Positions 19,703-28,110 of a stretch of DNA of 64,000 nucleotides are shown piece after piece. The notes beneath the pieces were generated by a model. That model was not told the origin of the DNA and searched no databases. It saw only the letters and a program-made list of their open reading frames with translations. Where the stretch lies: contig CAVSYB010000006.1 in the NCBI GenBank assembly GCA_963732155.1, positions 1 through 64,000 on the forward strand, given 5' to 3'. The translations under genes and the position numbers were made by a program. The stretch comes from Roseiarcus sp963732155 (GTDB lineage: Bacteria; Pseudomonadota; Alphaproteobacteria; Rhizobiales; Beijerinckiaceae). Each line of letters opens with the position of its first letter. Position 1 is the stretch's first letter.

Positions 19703-20143
19703 ATGGCAAAAGCTACGAAGCGCACGACCACCACGAAAAAACGCACGCCGGCGCGCGGCCGGAAAGCGACGCGCAGCGCCGCCGCCGCGCGCAAGAGCCC
19801 GCCGGCGAAGACTGCCGCAACCAAGAAAAAGGCGGCGACGCCTCGCGCCGCCAAGAAGCCGACCAAAGCGGAAGCCGCAAAGAAAAAGATTACGGCGCGG
19901 GCGTCGAGCCCGACCGCCAAGAAGCCGGCGCGGAAGCGCGGCAAACCGCCGAGCCCGCGCCGCGACGACCTCGCGCCCGACATTTTGCTGGTCGAGATCA
20001 CTGAACGGCAGGAGCCGGACGTCGTCATCGTGACCGAGGTCGAAACGGTGATTGTGGACAGCGACGACCTGATTGCCGAATTGACTGAAGACGATGACGA
20101 TGACGACGACGAAACGCCGGCGCCCGAGATCAAGCGACAATAG
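19703..20143 (+). CDS. Histone H1-like lysine/alanine-rich protein with acidic tail
   Basis: This 146-residue protein is sharply split. Residues 1-88 are Lys/Ala/Thr/Pro-rich with repeated AAKK, TKKK and AAKKPTK-like blocks, resembling histone H1 C-terminal tails and bacterial H1-like DNA-binding proteins. Residues 89-146 are hydrophobic then acidic: DLAPDILLVEITERQEPDVV, two VIV-type strands and a run of seven Asp. The first part should bind DNA non-specifically. The second could be a protein-interaction or charge-neutralising tail. The start ATG at 19703 follows AGGGGAGC. No partner gene is evident. Confidence 0.82.
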   Translation: MAKATKRTTTTKKRTPARGRKATRSAAAARKSPPAKTAATKKKAATPRAAKKPTKAEAAKKKITARASSPTAKKPARKRGKPPSPRRDDLAPDILLVEITERQEPDVVIVTEVETVIVDSDDLIAELTEDDDDDDDETPAPEIKRQ

Positions 20144-20725
20144 CCTCGCCGGTTGATCCGAGCCGGCCGCCGCGACGACCGGGGCGGCCGGCCGCGCGAG
20201 GCCGAGCGGCGGCGTCGGCTCCGGACGCCCGGCGTCGCCGAACATGCGAGGGCGCGGCGCGCCGCCGCGCCGGGAAGGCTGCCTGCGCGGCTCGAATCGG
20301 GCGCCGTTCCGGCAGAGCCGCGATGTCGGGGCGCTCCACTCGCGAGGCGGCGGAGCCGGCGCCCGGTCATGGGCCCGCGCCGCCCCTGATATCCGCCGGT
20401 CCTGGGCGCCTGCCCTGTCGCCGACGCCGGCCGAGCCCGGTCGCCATCGAACTCGCCGGCGCGCATTGGAGCGCCGAACGGTCGGTGGAAAGCGGCGGGC
20501 GCCGTCGCGGCCGAGCCGGTCGAAGCTCGTAGAAACCCGCGGCCCCGAGCTCCTTTCGCGATGGTCTCCCCAGGCTTGAAATCAGTCTATTGATATTTTC
20601 CATCTAATCGATAGACTAACAAATTGACGCGAATGGGCGCCAGGCGACTCAGTCTGATCGCGCCTCCTTGCCGCGGCAAAACCGGACCGGCCGGCAAGAG
20701 GCGTCGGGCGAAGAGTGGGGGCGCA
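20144..20725. other. Long leader/intergenic region upstream of the porin
   Basis: These 582 bases contain no convincing gene; the frames that stay open on both strands are Arg/Gly/Pro-rich artefacts of high GC. The last 150 bases include an AT-rich promoter-like segment (see 20584-20617) and a leader of about 100 bases before the porin start. Confidence 0.4.
20584..20617 (+). promoter_or_regulatory. Porin promoter with overlapping inverted repeat
   Basis: An inverted repeat with 11-base arms, AGTCTATTGAT (20584-20594) and ATCGATAGACT (20607-20617), has one mismatch and a 12-base spacer. It coincides with a sigma70-like pair, TTGATA (20590-20595) and TAGACT (20612-20617), spaced by 16. Each arm thus covers one promoter element, the geometry expected for an operator blocking RNA polymerase. 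It sits about 108 bases before the porin ATG in otherwise very GC-rich DNA. Confidence 0.5.
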
Positions 20726-22201
20726 ATGAAAATTCTCGGTTCAATTCTTCTCGGGTCGGCGATGGGCCTGGCCCTCGTGAGCGGCGCGCTGGGCGCCGAT
20801 TTGCCGAGCCGCCAGGCGGCTCCGATCGAATATGTAAAGGTCTGCAATACGTTCGGCGCCGGCTATTTTTACATTCCGGGCACGGGCGCCTGCCTCAAAA
20901 TCGGCGGCGTCGTGCGCGCCGACTTCTACCTGCGCCCCGGCGCGCCATCGGGCGTCGCCAACCAGGCCGCCTACAATCTGGCGGGGACCGCCTATCATCG
21001 CGACCTGATCCAGTACCGCGATCGCTTCTATCTCAGTTTCGACGCGCGCAGCCCGACGGAATACGGCGACGTGCGCGCCTACGCGAGCGTTCGTTTCACT
21101 GAAGATTCGTTGCCGCCCGGGCCGTTCGGCGGCGGCAAGATCACCGTCCCCGGCCTGCCCCCCGGCGCCAAGGAGAACGCGGGCTCGTTCCAGGGCCTGT
21201 CGACCGGGCAAGTCTACATGGAAGCGGCGTTTGTCCAATGGGCGGGAATCACCGCCGGTGTTGCGCATTCGTTCTTCGACTTCTACACCCATTACTACGA
21301 GGTCGGGGCGTACGCCGCTGGCGTGTCCGATCAGCCGCTCGACCTTTTCGCCTATACCGCGAAATTCGGCGGCTTGTCGGCGACGGCGTCGGCCGAAGAT
21401 CCGACGACGCGCCGGATCGGCAATTCGGCCGGCGACACCACGCCGACCGACGTCAATCCGGCCATAACCGGGAAGACCGCCGCCTATCTGACCTATGGAG
21501 GGCTGAACGCCCCCGACGTCGTCGGCAATCTGCGGTATGACGGCGGCTGGGGCTCGGCGCAGCTGGCGGGCGCGCTTCACGAGGTCAATTCGGCGCCGAT
21601 CACGATCGGCGGCGGCGCGCTGCCGGTCGGCTACACCCCCTCAACCGTCTGGGGCGGCGCGTTCGACGCCGGACTCAAGCTCAACTTCGACAATTTCGGC
21701 CCCGGCGACAGCATGACCGCCCAGGTTTCGTGGGACAGGGGCGCCGCGGACTATACGAACGCGTGGAGTTACTGGACGGGCACCACGAACGTCTATTTCA
21801 AGAACCTCAACATCAACGTTCCCGCCAATGACGCGTTCGTTCTGCCCGACGGCTCGATCGGCCTGTCCCAGGCGATGGGCGGCTTCCTCGGCTACCAGCA
21901 TTTCTGGACGCCTCAGGTCCGCTCCGTGCTGTTCGGCTCCTATCTCCAGATCAAGGAGCCAAGCGACGCCCTGGCGCTCGCCTCCTCGACAAGCGACGCG
22001 ACCCTGTGGGACGTCGGCTTCAACTCCGTCTGGTCGCCGGTCAAGCAGCTCGATATCGGCGCCGAAGTTCTCTACACCAACCTGCTGCTGAGCGGTTCCA
22101 AACTGGCGACCGGCTCGGTTTCGCCGACAGGCGCCATCATTCCGACGCCGGCCAACAGCAACGACTGGCGCATGCGTCTGCGCCTCCAGATGCGATTCTG
22201 A
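20726..22201 (+). CDS. Omp2-type outer-membrane porin
   Basis: This 491-residue protein has a signal peptide (MKILGSILLGSAMGLALVSG, cleavage after LGA). The typical start of rhizobial Omp2b/porin_2 proteins follows: ADLPSRQAAPIEYVKVCNTF, then GAGYFYIPGTGACLKIGGVV with two Cys bracketing the first strands. Aromatic-bounded beta strands run to the C-terminal WRMRLRLQMRF, whose last residue is the Phe used for outer-membrane assembly. It forms a general diffusion channel for small solutes. The ATG is at 20726, after a GGGGGCGCA leader. It ends 52 bases before the convergent btaB. Expression is probably high and controlled by the promoter described above. Confidence 0.93.
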   Translation: MKILGSILLGSAMGLALVSGALGADLPSRQAAPIEYVKVCNTFGAGYFYIPGTGACLKIGGVVRADFYLRPGAPSGVANQAAYNLAGTAYHRDLIQYRDRFYLSFDARSPTEYGDVRAYASVRFTEDSLPPGPFGGGKITVPGLPPGAKENAGSFQGLSTGQVYMEAAFVQWAGITAGVAHSFFDFYTHYYEVGAYAAGVSDQPLDLFAYTAKFGGLSATASAEDPTTRRIGNSAGDTTPTDVNPAITGKTAAYLTYGGLNAPDVVGNLRYDGGWGSAQLAGALHEVNSAPITIGGGALPVGYTPSTVWGGAFDAGLKLNFDNFGPGDSMTAQVSWDRGAADYTNAWSYWTGTTNVYFKNLNINVPANDAFVLPDGSIGLSQAMGGFLGYQHFWTPQVRSVLFGSYLQIKEPSDALALASSTSDATLWDVGFNSVWSPVKQLDIGAEVLYTNLLLSGSKLATGSVSPTGAIIPTPANSNDWRMRLRLQMRF

Positions 22202-22252
22202 CGAGCCAAGCCGGAACCGCGGGGGCCGTTCGGGCGCGGCCGGGGCCGAACT

Positions 22253-22927
22253 TCAGCGCCTCGGCGCGGCCCCCTGCAGCACCGCCAGAAACGCATAGCC
22301 GCGAAACCGCGCGGCGAAGCGGCAACGCATGTTGCGCGCCGCCGAGAACTGCGCAAGGTCGCGCTCGAGCGAGACCAGCGGGCGGACCGAGAACAGCGCC
22401 AGCCAGCGCGCGAGCGCCAACCGCAACGGCGCAGGAAGACCCGCCTGGTCGCCGAAGTCGACGATGTGCAGCGCGCCGTCCGGTTCGAGACATTCGCAGG
22501 CGCGCGCCAGCGCGTCCCGCCATTGCGGGATCATCGACAGCGCGTAGGAGATGAAAATCCGATCGAACTTGCCGACCCCGAACGCGGCCTCGGGATCGAG
22601 GCGGGTCGCATCCGCCTGGGCGAGCGCGACGCGCCCGTCAAGCCCCGCATGGATGAGCGAGCGACGCGCGGTCGCCAGCATTTCCGCCGAAACATCGACG
22701 CCATAACCGCGGATCGACGGCCAGGATCGCGCGGCGCGCACGAGATTGCGCCCGGTGCCGCAACCGATTTCGAGCACCCTGGCGTGCGCCGGCGGATCAA
22801 GCCCGGCGATCATTTCGTCGCGGCCGAGCAGATAGAACTTGCGCGTCGCATCGTAAATGTGACGCTGGCGCCGATACATCCGGTCCATCAGGCCGGCGGC
22901 GTCGCCCGGCGGCGCGATCGCCTCCAT
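22253..22927 (-). CDS. btaB: BtaB, betaine-lipid headgroup N-methyltransferase
   Basis: This 224-residue class I SAM-dependent methyltransferase has motif I VLEIGCGTGRNLVRAAR, an acidic end of strand 2 in GYGVDVSAEMLATARRSL, and later IFISYALSMIPQWRDALARA and ALHIVDFGDQAGLP. Its N-terminus MYRRQRHIYDATRKFYLLGR is characteristic of BtaB, which adds three methyl groups to diacylglyceryl-homoserine to give DGTS. The start ATG (22925-22927) shares one base with the TGA of btaA (TGATG). This coupling is the strongest evidence for the assignment. It acts at the inner face of the cytoplasmic membrane. Confidence 0.92.
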   Translation of the reverse strand: MEAIAPPGDAAGLMDRMYRRQRHIYDATRKFYLLGRDEMIAGLDPPAHARVLEIGCGTGRNLVRAARSWPSIRGYGVDVSAEMLATARRSLIHAGLDGRVALAQADATRLDPEAAFGVGKFDRIFISYALSMIPQWRDALARACECLEPDGALHIVDFGDQAGLPAPLRLALARWLALFSVRPLVSLERDLAQFSAARNMRCRFAARFRGYAFLAVLQGAAPRR

Positions 22928-24177
22928 CAGCGCCGGCCGGCCAGGGTATAGAGATGAAACGCGCCGTAGATCGACGAACGATCCTTGGCGCCGAGCGTCC
23001 GGCAGAGGTCGGCGTCGTAGTGAAAAGCCTCGAGAATGGGTGGCGGCACGCGGCCCGGCAACAGGCGCTCGTCGGCGGCGGTGCGGAATATCACCCGCGC
23101 GCCGGGGCGCGCCGTGCGCAAGAGCTCGCCCCACAGCGCCGTCAAGTCCGCGTCGTTCATCCAGTCCTGCGCGTCGAGCAGGACATAGGCGTCGAAGCTT
23201 TGCGCCGGCGCCTCGCGCAGAAACGCGGTCAGCGATCCGTGATGCGACCGCACGCGGTCAGCCCGGCCGCGCAACGCCTCGAAACTGTCGCGCTGCAGGT
23301 AGGGCGGCAGCGACGCGTCGGATCCCTCGGCGTAGCGCCGTCCGAACGCCTGCCAGGCAAAATAATTCTCCTGCACGGGAAAGCCGCAAGCCAGCCGTTC
23401 GACGCGCTGTTTGAGCACGGCGGCGATGCCGTGCGGGGAGTCGCCGGACAGCGCCCGGTATTGCGAGGGCGGAATGCCCAGGCCATAGAGCGAGGCCGGC
23501 TGGCGCGCGAGCCAGCGCACGAAGGCTTTGTCGACGAGCGGCGCGAGGTGCTTGTCGAACGCCGCGCGCTGCTCGTCGAGCGTCCGCGCTTGCAGAATGG
23601 CGCTCGGGTCGGCGCCGTAGAGGCGCGCCAGCAGATGGCCGGCGCCGATGCAACGGCCCAGCAAGCCATGACGATAGAAACCATCGGCGAAGGCTTCGAT
23701 CCGCCGCCGGCCGCCAGCGCCGCGGCCATCCCAATAGGCGCGCGACTCGGGATCGAGAAAATCGCGCAAGTGCGTCCAGTACGCCGCGACATTGGCCCTG
23801 CTGTTCGCCCGTCCGAAGAAGCTGAAAAAGCTCTCGTAATCCGGCAGATGCTTCAGCGCGCACAGCTTGAGCCGGTTGAGCGCGATATGCGCGCCGTTCA
23901 GGTCGACCGCGGTTATCGCGGCGGGATTGGCGGTCAGATAGGACAGGACGTTGCAGCCGCCCGAGGCGATCGCCACGATATGATCGTCGGGGCGGATTCG
24001 CAGCGCCGCCATGTCGACCAGCGGATCCTCCCAGATCTGGGGATAAACCAGATGCTGGAAGGCGAAGGTGAACAGGCGCTCGAGCACGCCGATCCTCGAC
24101 AACGCCTTGTTCTGGTGGACTGCCGCGCTCAGACCTTGGTTGGTGGCGCGCCGCATCACCCGCGTCGATTGACTCAC
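22927..24177 (-). CDS. btaA: BtaA, SAM:diacylglycerol 3-amino-3-carboxypropyltransferase
   Basis: This 416-residue enzyme transfers the aminocarboxypropyl group of SAM to diacylglycerol, the first step of betaine-lipid (DGTS) synthesis. It shows FAFQHLVYPQIWEDPLVDMA, the SAM site IVAIASGGCNVLSYL followed by ITAVDLNGAHIALNRLKL, and the C-terminal FDAYVLLDAQDWMNDADLTA and RVIFRTAADERLLPGRV, all typical of BtaA. It is the first gene of the btaAB operon. In alphaproteobacteria these lipids replace phospholipids under phosphate limitation via PhoB; no clear Pho box was identified in the 115-base upstream region. Confidence 0.95.
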   Translation of the reverse strand: MSQSTRVMRRATNQGLSAAVHQNKALSRIGVLERLFTFAFQHLVYPQIWEDPLVDMAALRIRPDDHIVAIASGGCNVLSYLTANPAAITAVDLNGAHIALNRLKLCALKHLPDYESFFSFFGRANSRANVAAYWTHLRDFLDPESRAYWDGRGAGGRRRIEAFADGFYRHGLLGRCIGAGHLLARLYGADPSAILQARTLDEQRAAFDKHLAPLVDKAFVRWLARQPASLYGLGIPPSQYRALSGDSPHGIAAVLKQRVERLACGFPVQENYFAWQAFGRRYAEGSDASLPPYLQRDSFEALRGRADRVRSHHGSLTAFLREAPAQSFDAYVLLDAQDWMNDADLTALWGELLRTARPGARVIFRTAADERLLPGRVPPPILEAFHYDADLCRTLGAKDRSSIYGAFHLYTLAGRR

Positions 24178-24292
24178 GTGATTCTCAATTCCCCGTTGCG
24201 CTGCATAGCGGCTAGGGGAATCGTGTGACAGATGCGTGAACGGGCGGCCTCGCGCGGGATCGCGCTTCGGGCGTCGCGACTGCGGCGGCGCG

Positions 24293-25855
24293 TCAGGCGA
24301 CCGACTTCTCCCTGCCCTCCCAGAACGGCTTGCGCAACTCGCCTTTCAGGATTTTTCCGGCGCCCGACAACGGCAGCGGATCGGGGGTGAAGGCGACGCT
24401 GCGCGGGCATTTGAAGCCGGCGATCAGTCCCGCGCAATGGACGATCAGGTCCTCCGCGTTCGCGGTCGCGCCGGCCTTCAGCCGCACGATCGCGTGGACC
24501 CGCTCGCCCCAGGTCTCGTCGGGCACGCCGATCACCGCGCATTCGGCGACGCCGGCATGCTGGTAGAGCGCCTGTTCGACCTCGGCGGAATAGACGTTCT
24601 CGCCGCCCGAAATGATCATGTCCTTGAGGCGGTCGACGACGTAGACATAGCCGTCCTCGTCCATGTAGCCGCCGTCGCCGGTGTGAAGCCAGCCGTTGCG
24701 CAAGGTGCGGGCGGTAAGTTCGGGCTGCTTCCAGTAGCCGATCATGACGTTGTCGCCGCGCCCGCAGATTTCGCCGACCGTTCCGCGCGGCGCCTCCCGG
24801 TCGTCCGAATCGAGGATTTGCACCTCGCAACCGACGAGCGCCCGTCCGGCCGACTTGAGAAGCCCCGCCCGCGGCCCGGCCAGCACGTGATTCTCGGGAG
24901 GGTTGATCGTCATCAGCGGCGCGGCCTCGGATTGTCCGTACGCCTGGATGAATTTCGTATGCGGCATCACCTCGAAGGCGCGCCGGATGACGGCCTCGGG
25001 CATCGGCGAGGCGCCGTAGAGGATCGTCCCGAGGCTCGTCGTGTCGCGGCGCGCGATATCGGGATGATGAACGACCATATTGAGCATGGTCGGCACGCAG
25101 AGCGTGGCGGTGACGCGCTCGCGATCGATTGTCGCGAGAAAAGCCGCCGGCTCGAAGCGCGGAATGAAGACATGCTTGCCCCCGACGCCGGTCACCAGGA
25201 ATGTGGCCGCGCCGTCCGCCAGGTGGAACATCGGTCCTGCATGCAGCCAGACCGTCTCCTGCGAGAATCGGAAATCCTGCGCGCCGTTGATCGCGTTGGC
25301 GACGATGTTGGCGTGGCTGAGCATCACGCCCTTCGAGCGGCCGGTCGTGCCGCCCGTATAGAAAATGCCGGCCATCGCGCCGCCGCCTTTGCCGGCGTCC
25401 GGAATCGCCACGCCTTTGCCGATCAGTTCTTCATAGGCGATCAGTCCCGGCGGCGCGGCGCCGCTCCCGATATGCACGATGTGGCGAAGGTCGGGCGCCC
25501 GGGCGCGCGCCTGCGCCAGCGCGCCGAGGAACGCGTCGTCGACGAACAGGCCCGAGCAGCCGGAATCGGTCAGCCAGAACACGATCTCGGGCGGCGCCAG
25601 ACGTGTGTTGATCGGCACGAAAACGAAGCCGCCCCACGCCATCGCGAAGAAATATTCGAGATAGCGGTCGGAATTGAGCGCGAGGATTCCGATGCGGTCG
25701 CCGGCCGAATAGCCGAGCTCGGTCATCGCCCCCGCAAGCCGCGCGACTCGCGCTTCAAATTCCCGCCAGTTGCGCGCGCGCCCTTCGCAGATCGTCGCCG
25801 GCCCCGTCGGGTTGATCTGCACCGCGCGGCGCAGCATTTGGGTGATCTGAACCAT
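24293..25855 (-). CDS. Long-chain acyl-CoA synthetase (AMP-dependent ligase)
   Basis: This 520-residue ANL-superfamily enzyme activates a fatty or other carboxylic acid to its CoA thioester through an acyl-AMP. The P-loop GIFYTGGTTGRSKGVMLSHA is intact, followed by YGQSEAAPLM, the core motif ending in WLHTGDGGYMDEDGYVYVVD, RLKDMIISGGENVYSAEVE, and the C-terminal catalytic Lys in PLPLSGAGKILKGELRKPFW. Length and architecture match FadD/medium-chain ligases. It stands alone, downstream of nothing and convergent to no gene; the 115 bases after it lead to btaA. The substrate cannot be read from the sequence. Confidence 0.93.
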   Translation of the reverse strand: MVQITQMLRRAVQINPTGPATICEGRARNWREFEARVARLAGAMTELGYSAGDRIGILALNSDRYLEYFFAMAWGGFVFVPINTRLAPPEIVFWLTDSGCSGLFVDDAFLGALAQARARAPDLRHIVHIGSGAAPPGLIAYEELIGKGVAIPDAGKGGGAMAGIFYTGGTTGRSKGVMLSHANIVANAINGAQDFRFSQETVWLHAGPMFHLADGAATFLVTGVGGKHVFIPRFEPAAFLATIDRERVTATLCVPTMLNMVVHHPDIARRDTTSLGTILYGASPMPEAVIRRAFEVMPHTKFIQAYGQSEAAPLMTINPPENHVLAGPRAGLLKSAGRALVGCEVQILDSDDREAPRGTVGEICGRGDNVMIGYWKQPELTARTLRNGWLHTGDGGYMDEDGYVYVVDRLKDMIISGGENVYSAEVEQALYQHAGVAECAVIGVPDETWGERVHAIVRLKAGATANAEDLIVHCAGLIAGFKCPRSVAFTPDPLPLSGAGKILKGELRKPFWEGREKSVA

Positions 25856-26250
25856 CGTCCCCTCCCCGCGCCGTCTCGAGCGGCTTTGGTCGGGTCATCA
25901 TTTCACGGGGCGCGCAGGCTGGCCAGACCGGGGCGCCGGCGCCCAAGAGCCGTTTCTTGCCCGGGAGTCGACCCTCCTGGAGCCGCGGCCGCTCATCCGG
26001 AGCGCGGCGCCATTGAGTTTGCGGCCGGGCCGCCTTAGGTATTCGAATTGACGCCTTGGGATATGCGGCGCGCCGGCCGCGAAATTGCCGGCGCTCGTTT
26101 GGGGAGCGGCGCCGGGTGACGACCAGCGGCATTGTTGCGGAGCGAATGGGCGGCGCCGAGGCGCGGGCCGCGCCGAAGCGCGGGCGGCGGCGAACAACCA
26201 TCGCCGACCACCTCGTCGAGGGCGATCTTCGCCGGGCCGGGGCGTGAGCC
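25856..26250. other. Divergent intergenic region, no gene seen
   Basis: These 395 bases lie between two divergent genes and hold no supported coding frame. An AT-richer island around 26035-26060 (TAGGTATTCGAATTGACG) is the only promoter-like stretch noted. No repeat or RNA gene was recognised. Confidence 0.4.
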
Positions 26251-26835
26251 ATGCGCGTCCTCGTCGTTTTCGCCCACCCCGTGGAGACCAGTTTCGTCGC
26301 CGCGCTCCATGGGCGGGTCGTCGAAACTCTGCGCTCGCGCGGACACGACGTCGACGACCTCGACCTTTACGCCGAAGGCTTCGATCCGGTGATGACGCGC
26401 CGGACATTCATCAATTACCTCGACACGACGGCGAACCGCGCCCAGGCGCGTCCCTACGTCGAGCGGCTGCTCGCAGCCGAGGCCCTCGTCCTGGTGGCGC
26501 CGGTCTGGCACGACGGTTTTCCCGCCGTGATGAAGGGCTTTTTCGATTGCGTGTTCCTGCCCGGCGTCGTCTTCAGAATCGACGAAAGCGGCGTCTTTCG
26601 GCCGATTTTGTGGAACGTCAAGCGGCTCACCGCGGTCTGCGCCTTTGGGGCGAGCCGGCAACGCACTTCGCTTCTGGGCAATCCGACGCGCCGCTTCGTC
26701 AAGCGCAATCTGGGCGCCCTGATCGCCCCCGGCTCGCCTTGCGATCACATCGCCCTTTACGAGATGGACGCCGTGACGCCGGCGCGACGAGCGCAGTACC
26801 TGAAGCGTGTGACCCGCGCCTTCGGCGCATGGTAG
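26251..26835 (+). CDS. Flavodoxin-fold NAD(P)H oxidoreductase (KefF/MdaB-like)
   Basis: This 194-residue protein has a flavodoxin-like Rossmann fold. VLVVFAHPVETSFVAALHGR gives the FMN/FAD phosphate-binding turn, and LVLVAPVWHDGFPAVMKGFF corresponds to the conserved PxxWxxxPAxxKGFxDRV segment of NQO/KefF-type quinone reductases. GVVFRIDESGVFRPIL follows. It probably reduces quinones or other electrophiles with two electrons from NAD(P)H. The start ATG 26251 follows the weak site GGGGCGTGAGCC. No operon partner is apparent; the glycosyltransferase starts 110 bases later. Confidence 0.85.
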   Translation: MRVLVVFAHPVETSFVAALHGRVVETLRSRGHDVDDLDLYAEGFDPVMTRRTFINYLDTTANRAQARPYVERLLAAEALVLVAPVWHDGFPAVMKGFFDCVFLPGVVFRIDESGVFRPILWNVKRLTAVCAFGASRQRTSLLGNPTRRFVKRNLGALIAPGSPCDHIALYEMDAVTPARRAQYLKRVTRAFGAW

Positions 26836-26945
26836 CGGCGCTGCGAACGGTCGAGCCATGTTCGAGGCCGCGGCCCGCCTTGTTCAGGTTGGGCCGCGCG
26901 GTTGGCGCGTGTTAGCTTGATCGCCCCTCTCGTTCTCTCCGTTAG

Positions 26946-27941
26946 ATGACCGTCGCCCTCTGCCTCACCCCCGACCGCGCGTTCTTCCGGCAGGCGATTT
27001 GCACGGCGGCGACGATCCTCACCTGGCCGGACGCCGATCAGTTCGAGATTCACGTCGTCTGCGAGGAGCGGGACGTCGCGCCGAACTTCGAGCGTCTCGC
27101 CCCGGCGCTGCGCGCGCGCATTAATTTAACGACTTTCGATTTCTCCGCGTTCGATCAGGGGTTTCGTCCTAAGGGCCGATTTTCGCGCGCGGTGCTGCGG
27201 CGTCTCTTTCTCGATCGCGTCCTGCCGCAGCGCTATCATCGCATCATCTCCGTCAACTCCGACATGTGGGTCGCGCGGCCGGGGCTGGGCCGTCTCGCCA
27301 ATCTCGATCTCGGCGGCATGCCGATCGCCGCGGCCTACGACATGATCTTTCTCTTCGACTTCAACGGCGGCGCGCTCGCGCGGCGCTTTCAGGATCACCG
27401 CGCCGCGCTCGGCCTCGGCCCGGCGACGCCCTATTTCAACGCCGGCCTGATGGTCGTCGACCGCGCGCAATGGAGCGCGAAGGAGTTCGGCGCGCGCGCC
27501 ATCGACGCGCTGCGGCGCGCGCCCGAGCGCTATCCCTTCGTCGAACAGAGCGCGCTCAACGAACTGATCGCCGGCGGCTTTGCGCCGCTCTCGCCGCGCT
27601 ACAATTTCATGGGCGAATTCTTCCTGCTCGATCTGGAGGCGGCGATCCAGCCGATCGTGCTGCACTTTGTCAATGCGCCGAAACCCTGGCAGTTCGACGA
27701 ATGGCGCGGCGAGGCGCGCTTTGCGGAGGCCTATCGCAACTGGTTCGCCGCCTCGCCCTGGCCGGAATATCTCGGCGACGAGCCGGAGTTGACGAGGATG
27801 CGGCCTCGCAAGGCCCGGATGACGCCGGCGCGTCGCGCTTTCGCCTCCCGACTGACCGCCTATCTCGGGCGCTGCGCTTTTTCGGATGGATGGCGCCCGC
27901 GAGGTCGCCAATTCGAGCCCCCGGCTCCCGCCGACGGCTGA
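26946..27941 (+). CDS. Glycosyltransferase family 8-like protein
   Basis: This 331-residue GT-A-fold transferase begins VALCLTPDRAFFRQAICTAA and continues with RAVLRRLFLDRVLPQRYHRI, the region just before the metal motif in GT8. The metal motif itself reads ISVNSDMWVA, where GT8 usually has LDADxxV, so the first Asp is Asn while the second is kept. TPYFNAGLMVVDRAQW and YPFVEQSALNEL (normally DQDxLN) are further GT8 hallmarks, as is VLHFVNAPKPW near the C-terminus (usually HxxGxxKPW). It probably transfers a hexose to a surface glycan. It opens the cluster of sugar and methyl transferases on the + strand. Confidence 0.85.
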   Translation: MTVALCLTPDRAFFRQAICTAATILTWPDADQFEIHVVCEERDVAPNFERLAPALRARINLTTFDFSAFDQGFRPKGRFSRAVLRRLFLDRVLPQRYHRIISVNSDMWVARPGLGRLANLDLGGMPIAAAYDMIFLFDFNGGALARRFQDHRAALGLGPATPYFNAGLMVVDRAQWSAKEFGARAIDALRRAPERYPFVEQSALNELIAGGFAPLSPRYNFMGEFFLLDLEAAIQPIVLHFVNAPKPWQFDEWRGEARFAEAYRNWFAASPWPEYLGDEPELTRMRPRKARMTPARRAFASRLTAYLGRCAFSDGWRPRGRQFEPPAPADG

Positions 27942-28110
27942 CCGGATTCGACCAGCCGCCGCGTTCCTTGCTACTCGTCGAGGGGACCCGCGTTCGATGG
28001 TCAGCGTCGGCCAGCCCCGCCGGGCGCGCGGGAAGCGCGGGTCATGCCGGATCGCGATCGCGCCGGCGGTCGGACTCATGCGGGGTTTTCCTCGCCAGGA
28101 AAGCAAAACG

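Noticed and set aside
22210..22252. GC-rich inverted repeats between the porin and btaB as a terminator
   Set aside because: No T-run follows on either strand, so an intrinsic terminator is not supported.
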